A DNA stretch of 64,000 nucleotides. It comes from Leifsonia aquatica (GTDB taxonomy: Bacteria > Actinomycetota > Actinomycetes > Actinomycetales > Microbacteriaceae). Made by a program: the position numbers and the translations under genes. The stretch is from contig NZ_JACHVP010000001.1 of the NCBI RefSeq assembly GCF_014190775.1, positions 248,001-312,000 of the forward strand, written 5' to 3'. The notes beneath the pieces were generated by a model that was not told where the DNA came from, ran no database searches, and saw only the letters and a list, made by a program, of their open reading frames with translations. Of this stretch, positions 10,474-19,820 are shown piece by piece (within the stretch, counting starts at the first letter, position 1; every line of letters starts with the position of its first letter).

Positions 10474-11747
10474 GGCTCCATTCTTCCGGTCGGGCCCGCA
10501 GCGGCGGGGGAGACGGCGGTGGCGGTGGCTCGTTCGAGCTCCGCGAGGTGGTCGGAGAGGGCGACGAGGTCGCCGTCGGTGCGGGGGATGTCGTCGACGA
10601 GCAGTCCTCGCACCCGGTGGCGGTCCTGACCGACGAGGGCGGAGACGGCGTCGGCGACCTCTGTCGTGGTCGCCGTCCGGGGGAGGCCGGCGAGAGCGGC
10701 GAGCCGGCCCAGAGCGCCGATGCGGAGCGCGTCGGCCGCGCGCAGTCGCGCGGACGACCGCTGGTAGAGGCGCGCACGCCCCTCGCGCGTCTCGCCCGCG
10801 CGCACGACGACGGGGAGATTCTCCACGACGAGCGGACCGAACCTTCGACCGCGCCAGATCGCTGCAGCGACGAAGACCAGGACGAGCAGGAGCAGGACGG
10901 GCGTCACCCACCCCGGCGTGAGCGCGGCGATGTCGGGCGGCCCCGTCACGGGCCGGTCGTCGAGACCCGGCAGATACCAGATGAGCGTGCGGTGCTGGCC
11001 GAGGAGGGAGAGTCCGAGCGCTGCGTTGCCCTCCCGGTCCACCCCGTCGTTCATCAGCAGGGGTGCGGACCCGACGAGGTAGACGGTCGCGCCGGTGAAG
11101 GTCGTGCGGACGAGGGAAGCCGCGCCGGACGCGTCGGCGAAGCAGGCGGCGCCGTCGTCCTGGACCCGGAAGGTCCCGGGCACGGTGGATCCGGCCGTGT
11201 TGTCGGTCGCGCGAGGGTCGATCCGCTCGGCCCGCTGCGCGGCGGCCACCCCGCATCCGGCGTCGACCGGGCCGGTCGGCTCTCCGCTCGCACGCGCGCC
11301 GGGCGCGACCTCGCCGAGTGTGCGGAACGAGGGCTCGACGATGACGATGGTGTTCGCGAACTGGGCCAGCTCACGGTAAGCGGCGGGCTCGAGGTTGCCG
11401 TCGTTGTCGAAGACGAGCACGGTCGCCTCCCCGCCGCCGGCCGTGGCTGTGCGCACCTGCTCCAGCGACGTGGCGCTCTGCACGTCGACGCCTTTGGCGC
11501 GGAGCACCTGAGCAAGCGCTTTGCCTCCGGTCGGCGCGGCGCTGCCGGGATCGAGCGGGGCGCCGGAGTGCGTCTGGCCGCCGGTCAGGAGGACACCCGC
11601 GAGCGCCACCAGCACGGCGATCGCGCCGAGCACGATCCACGGCACCGCGCGCCGGCCGCTCTGCCGGAGCGTGGGGGAGACCGGAGTGGCGTCGACAGGC
11701 GCGGTCGAGGCGGCCGTCGGACGATCGGGAGTTCGGGTCGTCGTCAT
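10470..11747 (-). CDS. DUF4350 domain membrane protein
   Basis: 425 residues. One N-terminal membrane helix (WIVLGAIAVLVALAGVLLTG, about 36-55), a large extracytoplasmic DUF4350 domain (with GKALAQVLRAKGVDVQ) containing two Cys that may form a disulfide, a second helix (WVTPVLLLLVLVFVAAAIW, near 275-295) and a cytoplasmic tail. In the MoxR clusters of Actinobacteria DUF4350 replaces or accompanies the vWA transmembrane proteins. It overlaps both neighbours by 4 bases (ATGA), so all three are translated together. Confidence 0.9.
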
Positions 11748-12382
11748 GACACCGCCACGGGGAGCGCAGGGCGGGCCTGCTGCAACCGCTGATCGAGGGC
11801 GACCAGCTGCTGATAGGCGGAGGCGGTGCCCGGTCGGTCGAGGTACCGCACGGCGTCGAACGCCCGCGCCGCCTCGGTGAGCGGGTCGCGTTCGGCGGGA
11901 AGGACTGCGGCGGCGGCCGCCGCGAAATGAGTCGCGGTCGTCCCCGGCGTCACACCCACGAGTGTGCGCTCGTCCAGGCCGACGGCGATCGCCCGGAACT
12001 GCTCTTCGATGGCCGTCACCCAGTCGCCGGAGGATGCGGCCTCCTGGGCGGAACGCCTCAACTCCTGGGCGGAGCGCACGTCGTCGGCTCCGAAGAGCGG
12101 CCGCCGGTCGAGGGTCGAGCGCCGGTTGACGCGCGGGCGGCCGAAGATCACGAATGCGGCGACGATCAGCGCCGCGATCACCAGGACGACCACCAGGAGC
12201 AGGACGGGCCCGGCGTCCCCGGTGGGGCCCTGGAGGAGGGAGTTGATCCAGTCGGATACCGCCTTGGAGGCGAGGTCGAACCAGGTCGGTTTCGCGGCCT
12301 GGTACTCGGGCTTGGCCAGTTCCTCCCGGATCCACTCCTGCGCCTGCGGGGAGGACGGGTCGACGGGGATGTCGAAGCGCAC
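11744..12382 (-). CDS. DUF4129 domain protein
   Basis: 212 residues from a GTG 5 bases after the stop of the upstream gene. One membrane helix lies around residues 64-86 (AGPVLLLVVVLVIAALIVAAFVI), then the DUF4129 cytoplasmic domain with helical core (WVTAIEEQFRAIAVGLDERTLV). DUF4129 sometimes sits at the C-terminus of transglutaminase-like proteins, but no transglutaminase domain is present here. No other ATG or GTG at this junction fits better; the ribosome binding site is weak (GAGG), consistent with coupling. Confidence 0.85.
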   Translation of the reverse strand: MRFDIPVDPSSPQAQEWIREELAKPEYQAAKPTWFDLASKAVSDWINSLLQGPTGDAGPVLLLVVVLVIAALIVAAFVIFGRPRVNRRSTLDRRPLFGADDVRSAQELRRSAQEAASSGDWVTAIEEQFRAIAVGLDERTLVGVTPGTTATHFAAAAAAVLPAERDPLTEAARAFDAVRYLDRPGTASAYQQLVALDQRLQQARPALPVAVS

Positions 12383-12387
12383 GGGCC

Positions 12388-13725
12388 TCAGCTGCCCGGC
12401 CAGGGCGGTGGCGCCGTCGGGGCCGTCGGCGCGGGCACGACGTAGGGGTCGGGGAGCTCCTGACCGGTCTGGCGCGCCTCGACGAAGCGCACGAGCTGCA
12501 GGTCGAGCCCCTCTTTGCGCATCCGCAGGTCGATGTAGAGGAGGGAGACCGCGGCGGTCTCCACGACACTGCCGATCGCTCCGACGACCGCGCTGACGAC
12601 GCTGGACAGCGCGTTGACCCCGAGCTGGCCGACGAAGATCTGCGTGAACGACGACGGATCGTCCGTGCTGAGCGATGTCGGAGCGAAGATTCCCCCGATC
12701 ATGCCGCCGATGAGTCCGAACGGCGTCGCGACGATCTGGGTGACCGCGTAGACGATCACGCCGATGAGGGCGATCAGGCCGAAGGACTTCCAGAAGTAGC
12801 CGTTGGTGAGGCGCCACGACCGGGCGACGGCCTCGCCGATCCGGAGTCGTTCGAGCACGATGGCGCTCGGTACCAGGGCGATCTTGGTGTTGATCCAGAT
12901 CGCCAGGGCGACCATCCCGAAGCCGCCGAGGATGCCGACGGCGACGGCTCCGACGACGCCGGCCGGTCCGCCGAGCGCGGCAAGCGCCACCACGACGGCG
13001 ACCACGAGCGCGATCGCCACGAACCATGCGAACGAGACGAGGAACGTCCAGCCGATCAACGCACCGATGCGGCCGCGCACGAGCTGCCAGAGCGAGCGGA
13101 ACGTCAGCTTCTCGCCGAGCGTCTCCCGCGCCACCTCTCCGACGACGACGCCTTGGAGGAGGGCGCCGGAGATCGCGGACACGACGATGGAGAGCAGCCC
13201 CAGGACGACGCTGCCGCCGATGGCGCCGGCGAGCAGGGTGTTCCGGTCGGACGCGTCGGAGTTGATCACGCGTTCGAGGAGGAAGTACATGGCGCCGGCG
13301 AGGACCACGGTGACCAGGATCGTCGGGATGCCCTGGAGGAGCAGTGCCGAACCGACGGTGATCTTGGGGTTGCGGCGCAGCGCCTGGAACGGAGCACCGA
13401 TCAGGGTACCGAACGACATGGGACGCAGCGGGACCAGCCCCGGCTTGGGCGGCGGCGCCCAGCCCGGCTGCTGACCGTACGGGCCGCCGGTCTGCTGCCA
13501 CGCGGGCTGCTGCTGCCAGGCGGGGGGCTGCTGCTGCCACGACGGCGGCTGCTGCCCGTACACCGGCGGCTGCTGCCCGTACACCGGAGGCTGCTGCCCG
13601 TATCCCGGCGCGTACTCGCCGTACCGCGGCTGCTCCTGCGCTCCTTGCGCGCTCGGAGGCGTGCCACCGTCCGGCGCCGTTCCCCCGGCTGCTTGCGGTG
13701 TCTGACCGTTCTGTTCGTCGCTCAC
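12388..13725 (-). CDS. Membrane protein with Pro/Gln/Tyr-rich N-terminus (glycerophosphoryl diester phosphodiesterase membrane-domain type)
   Basis: 445 residues from the GTG at 13725, preferred over the ATG at 13740 because GAGAGG lies about 9 nt before it. Residues about 10-95 are low-complexity, with repeats of YGQQPPV and QQQPPAW. The rest is a multi-helix membrane domain (about 8 segments) resembling the membrane domain of glycerophosphodiester phosphodiesterases, without the catalytic domain. It heads the operon that continues with DUF4129-DUF4350-MoxR-DUF58. The disordered tail faces the cytoplasm if the first helix follows the positive-inside rule. Confidence 0.82.
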   Translation of the reverse strand: MSDEQNGQTPQAAGGTAPDGGTPPSAQGAQEQPRYGEYAPGYGQQPPVYGQQPPVYGQQPPSWQQQPPAWQQQPAWQQTGGPYGQQPGWAPPPKPGLVPLRPMSFGTLIGAPFQALRRNPKITVGSALLLQGIPTILVTVVLAGAMYFLLERVINSDASDRNTLLAGAIGGSVVLGLLSIVVSAISGALLQGVVVGEVARETLGEKLTFRSLWQLVRGRIGALIGWTFLVSFAWFVAIALVVAVVVALAALGGPAGVVGAVAVGILGGFGMVALAIWINTKIALVPSAIVLERLRIGEAVARSWRLTNGYFWKSFGLIALIGVIVYAVTQIVATPFGLIGGMIGGIFAPTSLSTDDPSSFTQIFVGQLGVNALSSVVSAVVGAIGSVVETAAVSLLYIDLRMRKEGLDLQLVRFVEARQTGQELPDPYVVPAPTAPTAPPPWPGS

Positions 13726-13798
13726 GCCGTGCCCTCTCATCCCCGCCCGTCGTGCGTTGCTCCCATGCTGGCACATCCGCTGCTTCCGCACTGTCCCG

Positions 13799-13835
13799 TC
13801 CACAGGGGGCGAGCGGACTCCCGATCTCTCCACAG
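13799..13835. repeat. Tandem TCCACAG motifs upstream of mtrA
   Basis: TCCACAG at 13799-13805 and 13829-13835, 30 bases apart. A similar pair, 28 bases apart, precedes comF. TCCACA is the core of the DnaA box, but the flanks are not a full match. Confidence 0.35.
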
Positions 13836-13878
13836 CGCTTGTGCGGATGCCTTCCACGGCTCGACCAGGCGACTCGAC

Positions 13879-13884
13879 TACAGT
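13879..13884 (+). promoter_or_regulatory. -10 box TACAGT of mtrA
   Basis: TACAGT, about 58 nt before the mtrA ATG, gives a leader of about 50 nt. The leader contains a perfect small hairpin (GCGGCC, loop GCC, GGCCGC at 13900-13914). No clear -35 is seen. Confidence 0.45.
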
Positions 13885-13942
13885 TGTGCCGTTGCATCCG
13901 CGGCCGCCGGCCGCCCGAGAGGGGTTCAGGGGAACTTCGCAC

Positions 13943-14626
13943 ATGACTAGTCGCATCCTGGTGGTCGACGACGACACCGCCCTCGCCGAGATGATCGGCA
14001 TCGTGCTGCGCACGGAGGGGTTCGATCCGGTGTTCTGCGAGGACGGCGCACAAGCCGTGGAGACCTTCCACACCGCGAAGCCCGACCTCGTGCTCCTCGA
14101 CCTCATGCTGCCCGGCCTCGACGGCATCGAGGTGTGCAGCCGGATCCGCGCCGAGTCCGGGACGCCGATCATCATGCTGACGGCGAAGTCCGACACCGCG
14201 GACGTGGTCAAGGGCCTCGAGTCGGGCGCCGACGACTACATGGTGAAGCCGTTCAACCCGAAGGAGCTGGTGGCGCGCATCCGCACTCGCCTGCGCCCGG
14301 CCGCCTCGAACCCGCCTACCGAGCAGCTCCGCATCGGCGACCTCGTCGTCGACGTCGCCGGTCACGAGGTGCGCCGCGGCGAGCAGCGCATCGCCCTCAC
14401 TCCGCTCGAGTTCGACCTCCTCCTCGCCCTGGCCTCCAAGCCGCAACAGGTCTTCACCCGGGAGATGCTGCTCGAGCAGGTCTGGGGTTACCACTACAAG
14501 GCCGACACCCGGCTCGTGAACGTGCACGTGCAGCGGTTGCGGGCCAAGGTCGAGAAGGACCCGGACAACCCGAAGATCGTCATGACCGTGCGCGGCGTCG
14601 GCTACCGCGCCGGCGCGGCGACGTAG
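13943..14626 (+). CDS. mtrA: Response regulator MtrA (OmpR/PhoB type)
   Basis: 227 residues. The receiver domain covers 1-115: acidic pair Asp10-Asp11, phospho-acceptor Asp53 in LLDLMLPG, Thr80 and Lys102 in VKPF. The C-terminal winged helix (about 130-225) contains the RLVNVHVQRLRAKVE recognition region. MtrA is the conserved actinobacterial regulator of cell-wall hydrolases, DNA replication and division. The order mtrA-mtrB-lpqB is invariant here, with mtrB 16 bases downstream. The longer frame starting at 13757 is rejected because MTSRILVVDDD is the standard N-terminus. Confidence 0.97.
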   Translation: MTSRILVVDDDTALAEMIGIVLRTEGFDPVFCEDGAQAVETFHTAKPDLVLLDLMLPGLDGIEVCSRIRAESGTPIIMLTAKSDTADVVKGLESGADDYMVKPFNPKELVARIRTRLRPAASNPPTEQLRIGDLVVDVAGHEVRRGEQRIALTPLEFDLLLALASKPQQVFTREMLLEQVWGYHYKADTRLVNVHVQRLRAKVEKDPDNPKIVMTVRGVGYRAGAAT

Positions 14627-14642
14627 CGCGGAGACGGTCGCG

Positions 14643-16295
14643 ATGCGGTTCCGATGGCCGGACAAGGAGTGGTGGCGGCAGGCGCCGTCGCGCCTCTCCC
14701 GGCAGTGGCGCCGGTCGCTCCAGCTGCGCACCGTCACGATCACCCTCGCGCTCACCGGCGTCGCCATCCTGGTGACCGGGATCTACATGGCGTTGAGCAT
14801 CTCCAACGACCTCTACCAGTCGCGGCTCGATCAGGCCCTTCGCGACTCCAGCCGCGCGACGACGGCCGCTCAGACGACCATGAACGCGTCCGATGTGTCG
14901 TCGGCGGATGGCGGGCGCAACCTCCTGAACTCGGCGCTGCAGTCGGTGCAGACCTCGACCTCCAGCCGCCTCGTCGCGGCCTATCGGGTGCCTGGCCAGG
15001 ACACCAGCGTCCTCGCTCCGCCCGACCGAGGGAGCCCGGCGCTGAACTCGGTCATATCGGACGCCCTCCGCGCCAAGGTGCAGAGCGGCGGGACCAAGCA
15101 GTTCTACCAGTCCGTCGCACTGCCCGGAGTCTCCGGCTCCACCGACCCCGGCATCGTCGTCGGCACGCAGCTCACCCTCCCGTCGTACGGACGGTACGAG
15201 CTCTACATCGGCTACAACCTGCGCGACTCGGAGAACACGCTGCTGTTCGTGCAGAACACCCTCCTGATCGCCGGGCTCGCCCTGATCGTCCTGATCGGCG
15301 CGATCACCTGGGTGATCGTGCGCTTCGTGGTGGAGCCGATCCGCGTCGCCGCCCGCACGAGCGAACGGCTCGCTGCAGGTGATCTCGCGGTGCGCATCCC
15401 GGAGCGGGGCGAGGACGTGTTCGCAACGCTGGCGCGCTCCTTCAACGGGATGGCGGACAGCCTGCAGAGCCAGATCAACCAGCTGGCGACCCTGTCGCAG
15501 CTCCAGCAGCGTTTCGTCTCGGACGTCTCGCACGAGCTGAGGACGCCCCTGACCACCATCCGCCTCGCGGGAGATGTGATCTACGACCAGCGCGCGACGT
15601 TCCCGCCGGCGACCGAGCGCACCGCCGAACTGCTGCACACGCAGGTCGAGCGCTTCGACCGCCTGCTCTCGGACCTGCTGGAGATCAGCCGGTACGACGC
15701 CGGATCCGTCGTGCTCGACCCCGAGCCCACCAACCTCGTCCGGCTCTCCGAGGACGTCATCGATGAGCTGCGGTCCATCTCCGAGCAGAACGGATCTCCT
15801 CTCACCCTCGACGCCCCGGGCGGCTACTTCGACGTCGGGATGGATCCGCGCCGCATCCGCCGGGTCGTGCGCAACCTCGTCGGGAACGCGATCGAGCACG
15901 GCGAGGGACGCCCGATCGTCGTCACGGTCGACAGCAACGAGACCGCGGTGGCCCTCACCGTCCGCGACTACGGCATCGGGATGAGCCACCAGGACGTCAA
16001 TCACGTGTTCGACCGTTTCTGGCGAGCCGACCCCTCCCGCAAGCGGACGCTCGGCGGCACCGGGTTGGGACTGGCCATCTCACTGGAGGACGCGACCCTC
16101 CACTCCGGTTGGCTGCAGGTCTGGTCGATGCCGGGCCAAGGATCCTGCTTCCGGTTGACCCTGCCCCGTGTGCCTGGTCGCGAGATCGTCGCCTCCCCGC
16201 TGCCGCTGCCGCCGGCAGACGCGGGGGAGCTGCCCGACGGCCTCCCGGCCGGGGACGCCACCCTCCCCGTGACCGAGAGCGAGGCTCGCGCATGA
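14643..16295 (+). CDS. mtrB: Sensor histidine kinase MtrB
   Basis: 550 residues. A first membrane helix near residues 28-52, an extracytoplasmic sensor domain to about residue 200, a second helix ([20 protein letters not shown]), HAMP, DHp with phospho-His297 in [10 protein letters not shown], and an ATPase domain with N-box ([10 protein letters not shown]), G1 (DYGIGM) and G2 (GGTGLGLAI). It phosphorylates MtrA. The stop overlaps the lpqB start (ATGA), as expected for the MtrB-LpqB lipoprotein pair, in which LpqB modulates the sensor domain. Confidence 0.97.
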   Translation: MRFRWPDKEWWRQAPSRLSRQWRRSLQLRTVTITLALTGVAILVTGIYMALSISNDLYQSRLDQALRDSSRATTAAQTTMNASDVSSADGGRNLLNSALQSVQTSTSSRLVAAYRVPGQDTSVLAPPDRGSPALNSVISDALRAKVQSGGTKQFYQSVALPGVSGSTDPGIVVGTQLTLPSYGRYELYIGYNLRDSENTLLFVQNTLLIAGLALIVLIGAITWVIVRFVVEPIRVAARTSERLAAGDLAVRIPERGEDVFATLARSFNGMADSLQSQINQLATLSQLQQRFVSDVSHELRTPLTTIRLAGDVIYDQRATFPPATERTAELLHTQVERFDRLLSDLLEISRYDAGSVVLDPEPTNLVRLSEDVIDELRSISEQNGSPLTLDAPGGYFDVGMDPRRIRRVVRNLVGNAIEHGEGRPIVVTVDSNETAVALTVRDYGIGMSHQDVNHVFDRFWRADPSRKRTLGGTGLGLAISLEDATLHSGWLQVWSMPGQGSCFRLTLPRVPGREIVASPLPLPPADAGELPDGLPAGDATLPVTESEARA

Positions 16296-17986
16296 ACCGC
16301 GGGCCGATCCGCGCGCTCGCCGCGGCCCTCGTGGTCGCCGTCGCAGTGGTGCTCTCCGCCTGCGCGAGCATCCCCGATGCCGGTCCGGTGCGCCCGGGTG
16401 GGACGGTCGCGCAGGTGGACGACCCGCTCGACCTCGACTTCAACCCCTCGAAGCCGGAGAAGGGAGCCTCGCAGCAGCGCATCGTGCAGGGCTTCATCGA
16501 CGCCGCCTCCAGCCCGAAGAACAACTTCCAGATCGCCCGCGAGTACCTCACCACCGCCATGGCGGCGAGCTGGAACCCGGACGAATCCGTGACCGTCGAC
16601 GACGGCCGCAACCGCACTTACGACCACGACGGCGACCAGTGGAGCGTCGACGTCGACCCGGTCGCGAGCGTCGACTCGGTCGGCACCTACCACCCGGCGA
16701 CGACCAAGGCGCCTATCGGCCTGCGCTACGAGCTGGTCAAGCAGGACGGGGAGTGGCGCATCGCCGTCGCGCCCAACGGCGTCGTCATCGACGATCCGAC
16801 CTTCCGTGCGGTCTACACGCAGCAGACCCTGTACTTCTACAGCCCTGACTTCTCGTACCTGGTCCCCGACGCCCGGTGGTTCCCCGCTCGGGTGGCGACC
16901 TCTGCCACCCGCGTCGCGAGCGCCGTCCTCTCCGGTCCGGCCAAGTGGCTTTCCGGCGCGGTGAGCAGCGCCTTCCCCGAAGGAACCCAGCTCGCGGTGC
17001 CGTCGGTGACGACTGCTGGCGGGGTGGCCCAGGTCGATCTCAGCTCCGAGGCCGGGCGCGCCGACACCGTGCAGCTCCAGCGCATGCAGCTGCAACTGGA
17101 GCAGAGCCTGGGCAGCCTGGCCCAGTCCGTGCAGCTCTCCATCGAAGGCAACGTGGAGCAGATCTCACCGCTCAGCTCCGGGGCCGCGCCTCAGCAGGAC
17201 CCGTCGGTCGACTCGCACCCGATCGTGTACCGCGGAGATTCGTTCGGGTTGCTGACCGGGTCGAGCGTCGCGTCGCTGAGCGGGCTCGGCGAGCGTGTCG
17301 TGGCGTTGCAGCCCACCGCGGTGGCACTGGATGCTGCGCGCGACCAGGCCGCTGTGCTCTCCGCGGGCGGCGTCTACCTCGTCCGGCGCTCCGGCGACAC
17401 GGTGCGGGTGGATGCCAGGCCGGGCCTGATCCCCCCGACCATCGACAACAGCGGGTGGGTCCTGTCCGTCCCGGCGGACGCGCCGGCCGCGCTGCAGGCG
17501 ACGGGGACGAACGGGGAGGCCCACGCCGTCGCGACGGACTGGCCGACGGCCGTCGATATCCGGTCGCTCGCCGTCTCGCGCGACGGCACCCGGATCGTCG
17601 CGTTGCTGCAGACGTCGACGGGATATTCGCTCGTCGCGTCCGGAATCGTGCGCGGCTCAGGGGGCGTGCCCACGTCGTTGACCCAGCCGGTCGAACTCGC
17701 GGTGGCCTCCGGGACTCCGCTCTCGGTCGCCTGGACGGGCGAGCTCAGCGTCGCGCTGCTCACCTCGACGACCGGAGACGCGACGAGCATCGTCGAGCAG
17801 ACGATCGGGGGCGAGCAGACCGTCACCACCGGCCCGGGCGGCGGACGGACGATCGTCGGGGCGAACGGCCTCGCCCGCTATCTGGTGCTCACCGCCGACG
17901 GGAGCCTCCAGGCACCGACCGGGACGGGATGGCAGGCGCAGACCGACAAGGTGGGGGCGGTCGCGGTCCAGCTCGGACAGCCCTAG
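16292..17986 (+). CDS. lpqB: Lipoprotein LpqB
   Basis: 564 residues. An N-terminal signal with lipobox LSAC predicts lipidation at Cys24, so it is anchored outside the membrane. A GerMN-type domain lies around residues 170-285, and the C-terminal half has the beta-propeller-like LpqB repeats. LpqB associates with the extracytoplasmic part of MtrB and alters its signalling. The start at 16292 overlaps the mtrB stop; the longer frame from 16109 lies inside mtrB and is spurious. Confidence 0.95.
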   Translation: MNRGPIRALAAALVVAVAVVLSACASIPDAGPVRPGGTVAQVDDPLDLDFNPSKPEKGASQQRIVQGFIDAASSPKNNFQIAREYLTTAMAASWNPDESVTVDDGRNRTYDHDGDQWSVDVDPVASVDSVGTYHPATTKAPIGLRYELVKQDGEWRIAVAPNGVVIDDPTFRAVYTQQTLYFYSPDFSYLVPDARWFPARVATSATRVASAVLSGPAKWLSGAVSSAFPEGTQLAVPSVTTAGGVAQVDLSSEAGRADTVQLQRMQLQLEQSLGSLAQSVQLSIEGNVEQISPLSSGAAPQQDPSVDSHPIVYRGDSFGLLTGSSVASLSGLGERVVALQPTAVALDAARDQAAVLSAGGVYLVRRSGDTVRVDARPGLIPPTIDNSGWVLSVPADAPAALQATGTNGEAHAVATDWPTAVDIRSLAVSRDGTRIVALLQTSTGYSLVASGIVRGSGGVPTSLTQPVELAVASGTPLSVAWTGELSVALLTSTTGDATSIVEQTIGGEQTVTTGPGGGRTIVGANGLARYLVLTADGSLQAPTGTGWQAQTDKVGAVAVQLGQP

Positions 17987-17989
17987 CTC

Positions 17990-18024
17990 TCCACAGGGTG
18001 CCGCGACGGTCGCGTCCTCCACAG
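17990..18024. repeat. Tandem TCCACAG motifs upstream of comF
   Basis: TCCACAG at 17990-17996 and 18018-18024. The same paired arrangement is found before mtrA (13799-13835). Confidence 0.35.
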
Positions 18025-18073
18025 ATTCGAGAGATCGCCGTCTGGGGACGGCCGCCGTCGCGAAGCTGGACGC

Positions 18074-18790
18074 ATGACTTCGATCTCCGTGCTCCGTGAA
18101 TCCGTCCGCGACGCCGCCGCCGTCCTGCTCCCTGTCCGATGCTCCGGATGCGGCGAGGCCGACCGGAGCCTCTGCTCCGCCTGCCGGCGCGAGCTGGCGC
18201 CACGGGTCTCCGCGGCGACGGCGGGCGGCGTCCCTCTCTGGTCGGCGCTCGAGTACTCGGGCGTGGCGCGCCGGGTGCTTCTCGCCTTCAAGGAATCGGG
18301 CCGCGTCGACGCCGCACCGGCGCTCGGGCGCGCACTCCGCGCGGCCATCGTCGAGGCGCAGCGCGCCAGCGTGGTCCCCGCCGGCCGCCGGGCGCACGCC
18401 CTCCTGCCCGTGCTGATCCCGTCCACCGCGGCCGCGCGTCGGAAGCGGGGGTTCCACCCGTCAGGGATGATGCTCGCTCACGCGTGCATCCTCGTCCCTC
18501 CGCTGTGGCGCGCGCTGCGCCTCACCCGGCAGACGGACGACCAGGCGGGGCTCTCGTCGGCGGGCCGTGCGGCGAACCGCGATGGCAGCCTGGCGGCGTC
18601 GGGCCGCCTCCGCGGTCGGCGCTGCTTGATCGTCGACGACATCGTCACCTCCGGGGCGACGGTGGCCGAGGCCGCGCGCGCGATCGAGGCAGTCGGCGGG
18701 GTCGTGGTGGGTGCGGCAGCGGTCGCACGGACGCCGCGCCGCGCTCCGGAGGAGCTCTCGGCGAGGTTACGGCGGGCTCCCAGCGAATAA
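18074..18790 (+). CDS. comF: ComF-family phosphoribosyltransferase-like protein
   Basis: 238 residues. An N-terminal zinc-ribbon C-x2-C (Cys23, Cys26) and C-x2-C (Cys34, Cys37) is followed by a type I phosphoribosyltransferase fold with the PRPP loop CLIVDDIVTSGAT (Asp188-Asp189). ComF is needed for inward DNA transport in competent bacteria, but in Actinobacteria it is conserved beside hpf and secA without proof of competence. An 87-base spacer separates it from lpqB. Confidence 0.93.
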   Translation: MTSISVLRESVRDAAAVLLPVRCSGCGEADRSLCSACRRELAPRVSAATAGGVPLWSALEYSGVARRVLLAFKESGRVDAAPALGRALRAAIVEAQRASVVPAGRRAHALLPVLIPSTAAARRKRGFHPSGMMLAHACILVPPLWRALRLTRQTDDQAGLSSAGRAANRDGSLAASGRLRGRRCLIVDDIVTSGATVAEAARAIEAVGGVVVGAAAVARTPRRAPEELSARLRRAPSE

Positions 18791-18900
18791 CATGCGTTTT
18801 CCGGTTCCTTTACCCAGAGGGGAGCACTACGGTGGTCGAAAAGGCGCGAGGGTCGCCCACCGTGATCAGGACGGCTCCGCGTCGGATCAGGGAGGTCTCC

Positions 18901-19602
18901 ATGGACATCAACATCATCGGACGCAACCTGGGAATCACTGATCGCTTCCGTGAATACGCGACCGAGAAGTCGGACAAGGTCGCGCATCTGGCAGAGCGGG
19001 CCATCTCCTTCGAGATCAAGGTCAGCCGCCACAACGAGAAGCTCGGTGGCCAGAACGGGAACGACCGGGTTGAGCTGACGCTCGTCGGACCGGGGGCGGT
19101 GGTGCGGTCGGAGGCGACGGGCACCGACAAATACGCGGCGTTCGACCTCGCGCTGGGAAAGCTCCTCGAACGCGTGCGCAGAGCCAAGGACCGCCGCAAG
19201 GTGCATCGCGGGCAGCATCGCCCGACCTCGTTGCGGGAAGCGAGCACGGACGGCTTCAGCGCCGTGGGGCTCGCCGCGGCGCCGGTGGCGGTGCTCGACC
19301 AGGTCAGGACCGGAAGCGTGCCGGTGGTGCAGGACGAGGAGACGAACGACGAGGCCGCCGAAGAGGAGTACTCGCCCGTCGTGATCCGCAAGAAGGTCTT
19401 CGCGTCGCTTCCGATGACCGTCGACGACGCGCTCTACTACATGGAGCTCGTCGGACATGACTTCTACCTGTTCGTCGACCAGGAGACCGAGCGGCCGAGC
19501 GTCGTCTACCGGCGCAAGGGTTGGGACTACGGCGTGATCGCGCTGGACGACGACGCCGATGAGCTGCAGGAGGTGGCGACCGCCAGCCGCAAGCTCGGCT
19601 GA
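18901..19602 (+). CDS. hpf: Ribosome hibernation-promoting factor, long form
   Basis: 233 residues with a strong ribosome binding site (GGGAGG) before the ATG. The N-terminal S30AE domain (1-100; MDINIIGRNLGI) binds the decoding centre of the 30S subunit. A variable acidic linker (about 130-165) leads to the C-terminal dimerisation domain (KVFASLPMTVDDALYYMELVGHDFYLF) that joins 70S into 100S particles. The order comF-hpf-secA is the actinobacterial standard. The 110-base spacer before it holds no promoter that I can name with confidence. Confidence 0.96.
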   Translation: MDINIIGRNLGITDRFREYATEKSDKVAHLAERAISFEIKVSRHNEKLGGQNGNDRVELTLVGPGAVVRSEATGTDKYAAFDLALGKLLERVRRAKDRRKVHRGQHRPTSLREASTDGFSAVGLAAAPVAVLDQVRTGSVPVVQDEETNDEAAEEEYSPVVIRKKVFASLPMTVDDALYYMELVGHDFYLFVDQETERPSVVYRRKGWDYGVIALDDDADELQEVATASRKLG

Positions 19603-19609
19603 CGGCAGT

Positions 19610-19650
19610 GCGCCGATGGCGTCCGCCCGGGCGGCGGCCGCCATCGGCGC
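19610..19650 (+). terminator. Strong hairpin after hpf
   Basis: A perfect 12-bp stem (19610-19621 with 19639-19650, GCGCCGATGGCG) encloses a second palindrome CCGCCCGGGCGG. It starts 7 bases after the hpf stop. There is no T run, as is common in high-GC Actinobacteria. Confidence 0.65.
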
Positions 19651-19723
19651 TCTCATCCCCCGGATTCACCCTCCATTCGGCTGGCTTTCAGCTCCCGCTG
19701 GAGGAACCGGGCGGCTGATCCCG

Positions 19724-19729
19724 TACGAT
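19724..19729 (+). promoter_or_regulatory. -10 box TACGAT of secA
   Basis: TACGAT about 91 nt before the secA GTG, giving a leader near 85 nt. It lies after the hpf terminator, so secA is probably its own transcription unit. Confidence 0.4.
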
Positions 19730-19820
19730 GTCTCTAACGTCGGCGGTGCCAGCCGTTCGGCGTGCGTCCGACAGGGACGCGGGCACGATCGGCCCGACCG
19801 AACACAAGTGGAGTGCATCA

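Noticed and set aside
10474-10485. -10-like AAGAAT before moxR
   Set aside because: It lies within DUF4350 coding sequence in a translationally coupled operon, so it is more likely chance.
18791-18900. Stress sigma factor promoter upstream of hpf
   Set aside because: GTTT and GGG-like segments exist, but spacing does not match SigB or SigR consensus; left uncalled.
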